Below, piece after piece: positions 1 to 11,953 of a stretch of DNA of 64,000 nt; the stretch's first letter is position 1, and the number at the start of each line of letters is the position of its first letter. A program made the position numbers and the translations under genes. The notes under the pieces are model-generated. The model was not told the DNA's origin. It made no database searches and worked only from the letters and a program-made list of their open reading frames with translations. This stretch comes from Rhipicephalus microplus (taxonomy: Eukaryota > Arthropoda > Arachnida > Ixodida > Ixodidae). The stretch spans positions 77,975,000-78,038,999 of the forward strand of contig NC_134700.1 in assembly GCF_043290135.1 (NCBI RefSeq), in the 5' to 3' direction.

Positions 1-3000
1 TGAACAATGTGAGCACCCGCGTGCCTCCACCCTCCTCACCTGTTAAGAAGTCTAGCTGCGATGCTGATACAGACACTGTTAAGGGCACCTTGTTGGTAGC
101 CGTTGATGGGTAAAACCTGTCAGAGAAACGTCTTCTTCAGCCTCCTTTTCGCTCTTATCGTTGGAGCCGCTGCACTTGAACCGCAGGTTGACAGGCACAT
201 TCCTTAAGCCCAGGACGTGGACCCTTTTTCATGCATGACTATGCGCAGGTTGAGCCTAGTGCCCACATGTTCTTAGGACAAATCAGAGTAATACACCTAT
301 GATTTGGTGTAGCAGTGTGGTGGGACGATCCCTGTTTGATTCATGATACAGAACCGCTTCAATGCATTCGACATCAGTCAAAAGTACACCGTGTGGTGGT
401 TGACGTTGAACAATGTGATCACCTGCGTGCCTCCACCCTCCTCACCTGTAAAGAAGTCCAGCTGCGATGGTGACACAGACACCGTTATGGGCGCCTTGTT
501 GGTAGCCCTTGATGGCTGAAACCTCTCAGAGAAACGTCTTCTTCAGCCTCCTTTTCGCTCTCATCGTGTGAGCTGCTGCACTTGAACCGCAGGTTGACAG
601 GCACATTCCTGAAGCCCAGGACGTGGCCCCTTTTTCATGCATTACTATGCGCAAGTTGACCCTAGGGCCCACATGTTCTTCGGACAAATCAGAGTAATAT
701 ACCTATGACTTGGTGTAGCAGTGTGGTGGGACGATCCCTGTTCAATTCATGATACTGAACTGCTTCAATGCATTCGACATCAGCTAAAAGTACACCATGT
801 GCTGGTTGACGTTGAACAATGTGAGCACACGCGTGCCTCCACCTTCCTGGTTTGTAAAGAAGTCCAGCTGCGATGGTGACACAGACACTGTCAAGGGGAC
901 CTTGTTGGTAGCCGTTGATGGGTAAAACCGGTCAGAGAAACGTCTTCTTCAGCCTCCTTTTCGCTCTCATCGTTGGAGCTGCTGTACTTGAACCGCAAGT
1001 TGACAGGCACATTCCTGAAGCCCAGGACGTGGCCCCTTTTTCATGCATGACTATGCGCAGGTTGACCCTAGTTCCCACATGTTCTTAGGACAAATCAGAG
1101 TAATACACCTATGATTTGGTGTAGCAGTGCCGTGGGACGATCCCTGTTCGATTCATGATACAGAGCCGCTTCAATGCATTCGACATCAGTCAAAAGTACA
1201 CCATTTGCTTGTTGACGTTTAACAATGTGAGCACCCGCGTGCCTCCACCCTCCTCACCTGTTAAGAAGTCCAGCTGCGATGCTGATACGGACACTGTTAA
1301 GGGCACCTTGTTGGTAGCCGTTGATGGGTAAAACCTGTCAGAGAAACGTCTTCTTCAGCCTCCTTTTTGCTCTCATCGTTGGAGCTGCTGCATTCAAACC
1401 GCAGGTTGACAGGCACATCCCTGAAGCCTAGGACGCGGCCCCTTTTTTCACGCATGACTATACGCAGGTTGACCCTAGTGCCCACATGTTCTTTGGACAA
1501 ATGAAAGTAATACAATTTAATTTGGTGTAGCAGTATTGCGTGACGATCCCTGTCCGATTCATGATACAGAACCGCTTCAATGCATTCGACATCAGCTAAA
1601 AGTACACCATGTGCTGGTGGACGTTGAACGATGTGATCACCCGCGTGCCTCCATCCTCCTCACCTTTTAAGAAGTCTAGCTGCGATGCTGATACAGACAC
1701 TGTTATGGGCGCCTTGTTGGTAGCCGTTGATGGGTGAAACCTCTCAGAGAAACGTCTTCTTCAGCCTCCTTTTCGCTCTCATCGTTGGAGCTGCTGCACT
1801 TGAACCGCAGGTTGACAGGCACATTCCTGAAGCCTAGGACGCGGCCCCTTTTCTCACGCACGACTATGCGCAGGTTGACACTAGTGCCCACATTGTCTTT
1901 GGACAAGTCAAAGTAATCGACCTCTGATTTGGTGTAGCAGTGTGGTGTGACGATCCATGTCCGATTTATAATACAGAACCGCTTCGATGGATTCAACATC
2001 AGCTAAAAGTACAACATGTGCTGGTGGACGTTGAACGATGTGATCACCCCCGTGCCTCCACCCTCCTCACCTGTAAAAAAGTCCAGCTGCGATGGTGACT
2101 CAGACACTGTTATAGGCGGGGGCCTTGTTGGTATCCGTTGATGGGTAAAACCTCCCAGAGAAACGTTTTCCTCGGCCTCCTTTTCGCTCTCATCGTTGGA
2201 GCTGCTGCACTTGAACCGCAGGTTGACAAGCACATTCCTGAAGCCCAGGTGGCCCCTTTTTCATGCATGACTATGCGCAGGTTGACCCTAGTGCCCACAA
2301 GTTCTTTGGACAAATCAGAGTAATACACCTATGATTTGGTGTAGCAGTGTGGTGGGACGATCCCTGTTCAATTCATGATACTGAACTGCTTCAATGCATT
2401 CGACATCAGCTAAAAGTACACCATGTGCTGGTTGATGTTGAACAATGTGAGCACCCGCGTGCCTCCACCTTCCTGGTTTGTAAAGAAGTCCAGCTGCGAT
2501 GGTGACACAGACACTGTTAAGGGCACCTTGTTGGTAGCCGTTGATGGGTAAAACCGGTCAGAGAAACGTCTTCTTCAGCCTCCTTTTTGCTCTCATCGTT
2601 GGAGCTACTGCACTTGAACTGCAGGTTGACAGGCACACTCCTGAAGCCCAGGACGTGGCCCCTTTTTCATGCATGAGTATCCGCAGGTTGACCCTAGTGC
2701 CCACATGTTCTTCGGACAAATCAAAGTAACACACCTCTGATTTGGTGTAGCAGTGTGGTGTGACGATCCCTGTCCGATTCATGATACAGAACCGCTTCGA
2801 TGTACTCAACATCAGCTAAAAGTACACAATGTGCTGGTTGCCGTTGAACAATGTGATCACCCCCGTGCCTCCACCCTCCTCACCTGTTAAGAAGTCTAGC
2901 TGCGATGCTGATACAGACACTGTTATGGGCGCCTTGTTGGTAGCCGTTGATGGGTGAAACCTCTCAGAGAAACGTCTTCTTCAGCCTCCTTTTCGCTCTC

Positions 3001-6000
3001 ATTGTTGGAGCTGCTGCACTTGAACTGCAGGTTGACAGGCACATCCCTGAAGCCTAGGACGCGGCTCATTTTTATCGCGCATGACTATGCGCAGGTTGAC
3101 CCTTGTGCCCACATGTTCTTTGGACAAATCAGAGTAATACACCTATGATTTGGTGTAGCAGTGTGGTTGGACGATCCCTGTTCGATTCATGATACTGAAC
3201 TGCTTCAGTGCATTCGACATCAGCTAAAAGTACACTATGTGCTGGTTGACATGAACAATGTGATCACCCGTGTGCCTCCACCCTCCTCACCTGTTAAGAA
3301 GTCTAGCTGCGATGCTGATATAGACACTGTTATGGGCGCCTTGTTGGTAGCCGTTGATGGGTGAAACCTCTGAGAGAAACGTCTTCTTCAGCCTCCTTTT
3401 CGCTCTCATCCTCAGAGCTGCTGCATTCGAACCGCAGGTTGACAGGCACATCCCTGAAGCCTAGGACGCGGCCCCTTTTTTCACGCATGACTATACGCAG
3501 GTTGACCCTAGTGCCCACATGTTCTTTGGACAAATCAAAGTAATACAATTTCATTCTGTGTAGCAGTATTGTGTGACGATCCCTGTCCGATTCATGATAC
3601 AGAACCGCTTCAATGCATTCGACATCAGCTAAAAGTACACCATGTGCTGGTGGACGTTGAACGATGTGATCACCCGCGTGCCTCCATCCTCCTCACCTTT
3701 TAAGAAGTCTAGCTGCGATGGTGACTCAGACACTGTTATAGGCGGGGGCCTTGTTGGTATCCGTTGATGGGTAAAACCTCCCAGAGAAACGTTTTCCTCG
3801 GCCTGCTTTTCGCTCTCATCGTTGGAGCTGCTGCACTTGAACCGCAGGTTGACAGGCACATTCCTGAAGCCCAGGACGTGGCCCCTTTTTCATGCATGAC
3901 TATGCGCAGGTTGACCCTAGTGCCCACAAGTTCTTTGGACAAATCAGAGTAATACACCTATGATTTGGTGTAGCAGTGTGGCTGGACGATCCCTGTTCAA
4001 TTCATGATACTGAACTGCTTCAATGCATTCGACATCAGCTAAAAGTACACCATGTGCTGGTTGACGTTGAACAATGTGAGCACCCGCGTGCCTCCACCCT
4101 CCTCACTTGTTAAGAAGTCCAGCTTGATGGTAACACAGACACTGTTATGGGCACCTTGTTGGTAGCCCTTGATGGGTGAAACCTCTCAGAGAAATGTCTT
4201 TTTTAGCCTTCTTTTTGCTCTCATCGTTGGAGCTGCTGCTTTTGAACCGCAGGTTGACAAGCACATTCCTGAAGCCTAGGACGCGGCCCCTTCTTTCATG
4301 CATGACTATGCGCAGGTTGACCCTAGTGCCCACATGTTCTTTGGACAAATCAGAGTAATAAACCTATGATTTGGTGTAGCAGTGTGTGTGACGATCCCAG
4401 TCCGATTGATGATACAGAACCGCTTCGATGCATTCAACATCAGCGAAAAGTACACAATGTGCTGGTGCACGTTGAACAATGTGATCACCCGCGTGCCTCC
4501 ACCCTCCTCACCTGTCAAGAAGTCTACCTGCGATGCTGATACAGACACTGTTAAGGGCACCTTGTTGGTAGCCGTTGATGGGTGAAAGCTCTCAGAGAAA
4601 CGTCTTCTTCAGCCTCCTTTTCGCTCTAATCGTTGGAGCTGCTGCACTTGAACTGCAGGTTGACAGGAACATCCCTGAAGCCTAGGACGCGGCCCCCTTT
4701 CTCACGCATGAATATGCGCAGGTTGACCCTAGTGCCCACATGTTCTTTAGACAAATCAAAGTAATACACCTCTGATTTGCTGTAGCAGCGTGGTGTGACG
4801 ATCCCTGTCCGATTCATGATACAGAACCGCTTCGATGCATTCAATATCAGCTAAAAGTACACCATGTGCTGGTGGACGTTCAACGATGTGATCACCCCCG
4901 TGCCTCCGCCCTCCTCACCTGTAAAGAAGTCCAGCTGCGATGGTGACTCAGACACTGTTATGGGCGGGCGCCTTGTTGGTAGCCGTTGATGGGTAAAACC
5001 TCCCAGAGAAACGTTTTCCTCAGCCTCCTTTTCGCTCTCATCATTGTAGCTGCTTCACTTGAACCGCAGGTTGACAGGCACATTCCTGAAGCCCAGGGTG
5101 CGGCCCCTTTTTTTTGCGCATGACTATGTGCAGGTTGACCCTGGTGCCAGCATGTTCTTTAGACAAATCAGAGTAATAAACCTATGATTTGGTGTAGCAG
5201 TGTTGTGTGACAATCCCTGTCCGATTCATAATACAGAACCGCTTCGATGCATTCAACATCAGCTGAAAGTACACCATGTGCTGGTGGACGTTGAACAATG
5301 TGAGCACCCGCGTGCCTCCACCCTCCTCACCTGTTAAGAAGTCTAGCTGCGATGCTGATACAGACACTGTTAAGGGCACCTTGTTGGTAGCCGTTGATGG
5401 GTAAAACCTGTCAGAGAAACGTCTTCTTCAGCCTCCTTTTCGCTCTTATCGTTGGAGCCGCTGCACTTGAACCGCAGGTTGACAGGCACATTCCTTAAGC
5501 CCAGGACGTGGCCCCTTTTTCATGCATGACTATGCGCAGGTTGAGTCTAGTGCCTACATGTTCTTAGGACAAATCAGAGTAATACACCTATGATTTGGTG
5601 TAGCAGTGTGGTGGGACGATCCCTGTTTGATTCATGATACAGAACCGCTTCAATGCATTCGACATCAGTCAAAAGTACGCCATGTGGTGGTTGACGTTGA
5701 ACAATGTGATCACCTGCGGGCCTCCACCCTCCTCACCTGTAGAGAAGTCCAGCTGCGATTGTGGCAGAGACACCGTTATGGGCGCCTTGTTGGTAGCCCT
5801 TGATGGCTGAAACCTCTCAGAGAAACGTCTTCTTCAGCCTCCTTTTCGCTCTCATCGTTGGAGCTGCTGCACTTGATCCGCAGGTTGACAGGCACATTCC
5901 TGAAGCCCAGGACGTGGCCCCTTTTTCATGCATTACTATGCGCAGGTTGACCCTAGGGCCCACATGTTCTTCGGACAAATCAGAGTAATATACCGATGAT

Positions 6001-6203
6001 TTGGTGTAGCAGTGTGGTGGGACGATCCCTGTTCATGATACTGAACTGCTTCAATGCATTCGACATCAGCTAAAAGTACACCATGTGCTGGTTGACGTTG
6101 AACAATGTGAGCACCCGCGTGCCTCCACCCTCCTGGTTTGTAAAGAAGTCCAGCTGCGATGGTGACACAGACACTGTTAAGGGCACCTTGTTGGTAGCCG
6201 TTG
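1..6203. repeat. Tandem satellite array, about 407-bp monomer, left block
   Basis: About 15 diverged monomers follow each other head to tail. The landmark TTGTTGGTAGCC recurs near 91, 499, 903, 1310, 1712, 2124, 2528, 2936, 3340, 3750, 4157, 4563, 4974, 5381, 5788 and 6188, a spacing of 400-412 bp. Bases 1-900 recur almost unchanged at about 5293-6190, so blocks of monomers have been copied as units. Many short ORFs occur on both strands, but spacing is not a multiple of three in most units and indels break the frames, so I do not call genes here. The array stops at 6203 only because L1 inserted; it resumes at 11954. Confidence 0.95.
6190..6203. repeat. Target-site duplication, left flank of L1
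   Basis: GTTGGTAGCCGTTG here is repeated exactly at 11954-11967, immediately after the 3' tail of L1. It is satellite sequence, so the insertion point within the monomer is known to the base. Confidence 0.95.
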
Positions 6204-6721
6204 GGGCGCCTGCGCAAGTAGGCGTTTGGTGTGTAGCGACACCACGAACCCGAGCTAACGGGGGAGTTTCGGCTCCCTCCCACGCCTAGCCGTGCGTGGC
6301 TTTGCCGTGTCCGGGGAAAAGGGGATCCTGGGGGTTGAGCTGACGCTGGGTGATTGGACCTTTAAGGCCCCCCGGCAGAGGCAACACACCCCTTTGGCCC
6401 AGGCTTCACGTAGACGGCACCCCTGGGCTGACCCAGCCAGGGGAATTCGGCAGTCGCCTTTTCCTATCTCTCTCTTCCTACATCTTCGTCTTTATCTCTC
6501 ACTTTTTATCTGTCCTGTCATCTTCTCTTTTCCGTTTACTTCCGAATTTCCTGGCGCCGAGGGTTAACCCTGTGTAGTTACCCAACCTTGGGTAGTTATA
6601 TTCGGTTATAGCGGCGATGCATGGCTGGCGTCTCCAAGTGTTCAATAGTCAACCTTGTAGCGTCCCCTTGTTGGGCTCGGTGGTGGGTGGCCACCATCGC
6701 CGCCGAACTTTATTGTATTTT

Positions 6722-7921
6722 ATGGCAAAAGCTTTTCCCTCCCTTCCTGATCGCTCCCTAAAAAGGTGGCGCACCGAAGATACTTTCCTTGCTAACACAC
6801 CAAAGCCGACATTCCCAAAGTACCATGTAATCCACAGTCAAAACGAAAACAAGACAGTCCTAGCCATTTCACCTTTCCTCGTTTCCAAAACTCTCACAGA
6901 AGCAATAGGCCCAGGTTATAAAGTGACAAAGATGGGAAGTGGCGATCTTCTTCTGGAGGTTCGTGACAAAGCTCAGTATGAAAAGCTGTCTAAGCTTGTA
7001 GCCTTTGGTGAAACCCCTGTTTCGGTGGGCCCACACAGGTCCATGAACACTGTCCGTGGTGTCATTTCTGATGATCTTAGTGAGCTTTCTGAAAGTGAGC
7101 TGCTCGAAGGTTGGCAGGACCAGAACGTGGTCAAAGTCCAACGAATAACAATAAGGCGCAACAACAAACTGACCCCTACAAAGCATGTAATAATTACCTT
7201 CGGAACAAGTGACCTACCAGAATCAATCGAAACCGGCTATTGTAAGCTTCGTGTAAGACCATACATTCCAAACCCTCGTCGATGTTTCAAGTGCCAACGT
7301 TTCGGTCATGGATCGCAGAGTTGCAGAGGGCGTGCCACTTGCGCAAAGTGCGCATCCATTGAACACATATCGGACAACTGCACCTCAGAAACAACCCATT
7401 GTTCGAACTGTGAAGGAGATCACGCTGCCTACTCACGATCATGTCCCGCATGGAAAAAAGAGAAACAAATAGTAGAACTTAAGGTTAAATTCAATCTCAC
7501 ATTCCGAAAAGCACGCCAAGGTTTCGCAATACACAACCCATTTTATCCCTCCTTTGCAGATGTGACGCGCCGGGGCGCCGCGCCACATGCCTCGGCACCC
7601 ACGAATGTCACACAATGTGTGGCCGCAGTCGTGCCGCCAGCGCCCCCAGCTGGAGCAGCCTGTACCGCTCCGCCACCTGACAAACAGGGCCGGCAGACCC
7701 CGGTGTCTGCCGAAGCTGGGACCACTGCAGGTGCAGTTAGGTCCAAAAGTTAAGTGAATGTGCCTGCCCAGCAGGCACCATCCACCACTTCCCAAGAGGT
7801 GATGGATACAAGTTCCGCTCTTCCGGCGTCTCAGACGCCGAAGGATAGGCGCAACTCCTTGGAGCGCGCCAAAAAAGAAAAACCTCGAATCACAGGGCCC
7901 TCAAAAGGCCCTGTAAACTAA
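6722..7921 (+). pseudogene. L1 ORF1, Gag-like zinc-knuckle protein with a premature stop
   Basis: This would be the RNA-binding ORF1 protein of the element. The ATG at 6722 is chosen because the following residues (F-P-S-L-P-D-R...KR.RTED) align with the starts in L2, L4, L5 and L9; an upstream in-frame ATG at 6617 is less likely. Three consecutive CCHC knuckles begin near residue 187 (CFKCQRFGHGSQSC, CAKCASIEHISDNC, CSNCEGDHAAYSRSC). A proline/alanine-rich tail follows. An in-frame TAA at 7751-7753 cuts the protein, after which the same frame stays open through the conserved C-terminal segment (SLERAKKEK) to the normal stop at 7919-7921. It could give a truncated protein that keeps all knuckles. 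Confidence 0.9.
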
Positions 7922-7945
7922 CGCAACACCTCTGTACACACAGCA
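7892..7945 (+). promoter_or_regulatory. L1 ORF1-end hairpin and ORF2 leader box
   Basis: ACAGGGCC (7892-7899) pairs perfectly with GGCCCTGT (7907-7914), just before the ORF1 stop at 7919-7921. TACACACAGCA lies at 7935-7945, 15 nt before the ORF2 ATG at 7961. The arrangement recurs in the other copies that retain this region. Confidence 0.6.
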
Positions 7946-7960
7946 CCACACTACATTAAA

Positions 7961-10900
7961 ATGACACAAATACTACAGTGGAACGTCAGAGGACTGTTGA
8001 GAAACCTGGACGATATCCATGAACTTTTACACAAACATACACCTAAGGTGCTGTGCGTACAAGAGACACACCTGAAACCTAAACACACCAACTTTTTACG
8101 TCATTACGTTATCTTTCGGAAAGACCGGAATGATGCCATTGTGCCATCCGGTGGTGTTGCCATTATAGTCAATCAAGGGATTGCATGCACACACCTATCA
8201 CTACAAACATCCCTCGAGGCGGTGGCTGTTCGAGCAGTTCTTTTGAATAAGCTCGTCACCATCTGCTCTCTCTACATACCTCCGCAACACCGTCTTGAAA
8301 AGCATGAACTCGAGTCCCTCATAGAGGAACTTCCAGAACCTTATATGCTCCTTGGAGATTTCAATGCACATAGCAATCTATGGGGTGACTCTCGCTGCGA
8401 TGCTCGAGGTCGCCTGATTGAACAGGTCCTGTTTTCTTCCGGTGCGTGCCTGCTGAATCGGAAAGAGCCAACATATTACAACATCGCTAACAATACGTAC
8501 TCAGCAATAGACCTCAGCATAATATCCCCATCACTCCTGCCTCTACTTAAATGGGAAGTCATTAATGATCCATATGGTAGTGACCATTTTCCTATCGTTA
8601 TTAGCACATCAATTACAAATACATGTCCTGCAGAAGTTCCCAAATGGCTCACCGACAAAGCCAATTGGGAAAAGTTTCAAAAAATGACTTTATTATCTTG
8701 GACTGACATGGTGGCATTGAGCATAGAGGATGCTGTATGCTACTTCACAGCTTTCTTGGTTGATGCAGCAACAAAATGTATTCCCCAAACATGTGGACCG
8801 TCAAGCAAACGACGAGTACCATGGTGGAATAATGAGTGCCGTGATGCTCGAAAAAAACAAAATAAGGCATGGAGGTTGCTTAGATACTCGCCCACAGCCG
8901 AGAATCTTGTAAACTTTAAAAACGTCAAGTCGCAAGCAAGGAGGACGCGCCGACAGGCGAAAAGAGAAAGTTGGCACAAATTTATGTCGGGCATTAACTC
9001 ATACACAGATGAGTCGAGAGTCTGGAGTATGGTTGGTAAGGTGGCAGGACGAGGAGCACATTCTCTTCCTCTAGTTAACACCCAAGGGGAGAGTTTGGAA
9101 GACCAGGCAAACACTCTCGGAGCACACTTTGAACAGGTCTCCAGCTCCACACACTATAGTGAAGCGTTCCGACGATACAAAACCGCAATAGAAAAACAGA
9201 GATTAGAGCGCAAGCCCAGAACACATGAGGCATACAACGAACCTTTCTGTTTGGCTGAACTGCAGGCCTCACTTGCCTGCTGCAATAAATCTGCCCCAGG
9301 CCCGGACCGTGTGGCATATGAAATGTTGAAACACCTGCCCACTGAAACCCAGAAAGCTTTCCTCTCTCTCTATAATGCGATATGGTCTTCTGGCGAGCTA
9401 CCCTCAGCCTGGAAGGAAGCTATCATTATCCCGATTCTAAAACAAGGCAAGGACCCGGCCTCAGTTTTCAACTACAGGCCAATAGCATTAACCAGCTGTA
9501 TTTGCAAAGTCTTTGAAAAAATGATTAACAGGCGCCTGATGCACTTCCTTGAAATTAGTGGCCTACTTGACCCATACCAGTGTGGGTTTCGAGAGGCTCG
9601 GTCCACCACTGACCACCTTGTCCGTATCGAAGCACAAATTCGCGATGCTTTTGTTCATAAGCAATTTTTTCTGTCTGTGTTCCTCGATATGGAAAAGGCA
9701 TATGACACTGCATGGCGCTTCGGCATATTGCGAGACCTGTCACATTTAGGTGTGCGGGGTAGAATGCGGACAGTTATCGAAAGCTACCTGTCCAACCGTA
9801 CATTCCGTGTCCAAGTTGGCACCGTCTTATCTCGAGTATTTGTCCAAGAAACAGGAGTGCCACAAGGAGGTGTATTGAGCTGCACACTTTTCATAGTTAA
9901 AATGAATTCCTTGCACCTGTCTCTCCCACGAAATATTTTTTACTGCATATATGTCGATGATGTGCAGATTGGTTACAAATCGTGCAACATCTCAATGTGC
10001 CAACGTCAAGTTCAACTAGGGTTGAACAAGGTATCTCAATGGGCAAACGAGAATGGTTTTATACTCAACGCGCAAAAGAGCACTTGTGTCTTGTTCAGCC
10101 GAAAGAGGGGCTTCCATCCTGACCCCGACATTGACCTGCATGGTCAACCTCTGTCAGTGAAGACCGAGCACAAGTTTCTTGGTCTCATATTAGACACTAA
10201 GCTAACCTTCATCCCACACATCAAGTATTTAAGGGACAGGTGCTTAAAAACAATGAACATTTTGAAAGTGTTGTCACGCACTACATGGGGTAGCGACAGG
10301 AAATGTTTAATTAACTTATATAAAAGCCTCGTACGCACACGCCTAGATTACGGTGCTATAGTTTATCAGTCGGCAACACCATCAGCCTTGAAAATTCTCG
10401 ACCCTGTCCACCATCTAGGCATTCGCCTCTCTACGGGTGCTTTCCGCACCAGCCCTGTGGAGAGCCTGTACGTGGATTCGAATGAATGGTCGCTCCACCT
10501 ACAAAGATGTTCCCTGTCCTTTTTGTACTTCTTGAAGGTGAAGGCAGACAAGAAACACCCTTCCCATTTCATAATTAATGATTTGTCTTGTTCTGGCTTG
10601 TTCGAGAACCGTCCTTCGTTTAGGCAGCCCTACGCGCTGCGTGTAAGGAGCCTGGCCGAAGAAACAGGTGTGCCTCTTCTTGAACCCAGTTTGATGGCTC
10701 CTGCAACATATCTGCCACCGTGGCAGTGGCAGCTTATAGACTGTGATATCTCTTTTGTTGATGTCACAAAGCACGCACCACTTGCACACATACATACATA
10801 CTTCCTAGAACTACAACATAAATACACATGCCCTGAGTTCTTTACCGATGCGTCAAAGTCAAACACTTCTGTGTCATATGCAGCGGTAGGCCAATCCTTT

Positions 10901-11814
10901 TCCGAGGCTGGCGTTCTTCATCCTAATGCAAGCATTTTCACAGGAGAAGCTTACGCAATACTGGCGGTCGTAAAACACATTAAACAGATAAAATTACAAA
11001 AGGCGGTAATATACACAGATTCCCTAAGCGTGGTCAAAGCCCTGAAAACTCCTAAAAACACAAGAACCCCGTGCTGGTGTCACTCTACTCACTTCTGTGC
11101 ACACTCTACACATCAAAACAGCATGTCGTTGTCTGCTGGGTTCCAGGGCACCGTGAAATACAAGGAAACGTTTTGGCCGACAATCTGGCTGCTTGCGCCA
11201 ATGTAACTACTGCCAATGTATCAACACCAGTCCCTGCACTTGACTTAAAACCTTTTATAAAACGAAAGCTCAGGGAGTATTGGCAGAGGATGTGGGATAA
11301 ACACACAGATAATAAACTCCATGCTATTAAACCGCAACTAGGTTATTGGCTGCCACTATCAAAATCACGACACACAGAAGTAATACTAACAAGGCTTAGA
11401 ACAGGACACACACATTCCACACACTCATTTCTTCTGTCTTCCGGTGATCCACCATATTGTGAGAGATGTGGAGACCCCCTTACGGTTCTCCACATTCTCG
11501 TCCAGTGCAATGAGCTAGATGCTCTAAGAAAAAAGCACTTTTTACTGCCCTACCGACAGCAGCTCCCTCTACACCCTGGGATGCTCATCGGTAGAGATCC
11601 GCTTTTTAAACCGCAAACACTTTTTACGTTTTTAAAAGATGTGCAAAGCTTTCACCCGATATTTCGAGGTCACCCGCAGCACGACCTCTATAGTGTGGTC
11701 GTGGCTGCGGTGACTATATCTTCATCATGGTTTTATTATCATGACATTTTGCCATCAGCTATCACCACACATATGTCACGCCACTGTCATAATTTTATTA
11801 CTTTCATGTTTTAA
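7961..11814 (+). pseudogene. L1 ORF2, EEP endonuclease-RT-RNase H polyprotein, frameshifted
   Basis: The first 1081 codons (7961-11206) carry the EEP endonuclease (QETHLK, GDFNAHS, SDHFP), the RT with FLDMEKAYD (motif A), VPQGGVLS (motif B) and YVDD near 9950 (motif C), and the RNase H start (FFTDASK, YTDSLSV). Near 11050 the A-run in CCTAAAAACACA is one base shorter than in L4 (CTTAAAAAACACA), which shifts the frame inside RNase H. The rest, including VPGHREIQGN and a C-terminal C-x2-C...H-x4-C motif (CERCGD...HILVQC), is in the other frame at 11071-11814. The C-terminus after about 11660 runs longer than in the other copies. Confidence 0.93.
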
Positions 11815-11893
11815 CCCGCGTTAGAGCGAGGAATTTTAAGGCCCCTTTACAGCCACGCACCATATCATTGTTCATATCTGTAGTCAATTGAAA

Positions 11894-11928
11894 TGGCGCT
11901 CTTTGGCCATCAAATGGCCCTTGCGCCA
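11894..11928 (+). other. L1 3'-terminal nested hairpin
   Basis: TGGCGC (11894-11899) pairs with GCGCCA (11923-11928) and encloses GGCCA-TCAAA-TGGCC. It lies about 25 nt before the tail end and is the last conserved block of the element. Confidence 0.7.
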
Positions 11929-11953
11929 CTAAAATCTACTCACCATCATCATT

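Larger units (their letters stand above)
6204..11953 (+). mobile_element. L1: full-length I-group non-LTR retrotransposon
   Basis: About 5.75 kb with GC-rich 5' UTR, ORF1, ORF2, 3' hairpin and an ATC-rich tail, flanked by a 14-bp TSD in the satellite. The 5' end lacks only the first few bases (CCCCGCA) present in L2, L4, L5 and L9. The element belongs to a subfamily distinct from L2-L7: its 5' and 3' coding sequence both differ clearly. It is inactive as read, with an early stop in ORF1 and a frameshift in the RNase H region of ORF2. The EEP-RT-RNase H order places it in the I group; clade assignment needs a phylogeny. Confidence 0.95.

Noticed and set aside
1297..4844. Many 60-100 aa ORFs on both strands of the satellite as separate genes
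   Set aside because: They are copies of the same monomer in different frames, broken by one-base indels; only the overall pattern is worth testing.
1..6203. CRISPR-like array
   Set aside because: The repeat is a continuous ~407-bp satellite without short repeats and unique spacers, in a eukaryotic context.
6292..6567. Open frame through the LINE 5' UTR repeated in L1, L2, L4 and L9
   Set aside because: It has no ATG start, and its conservation is explained by the very high nucleotide identity of the 5' UTR.
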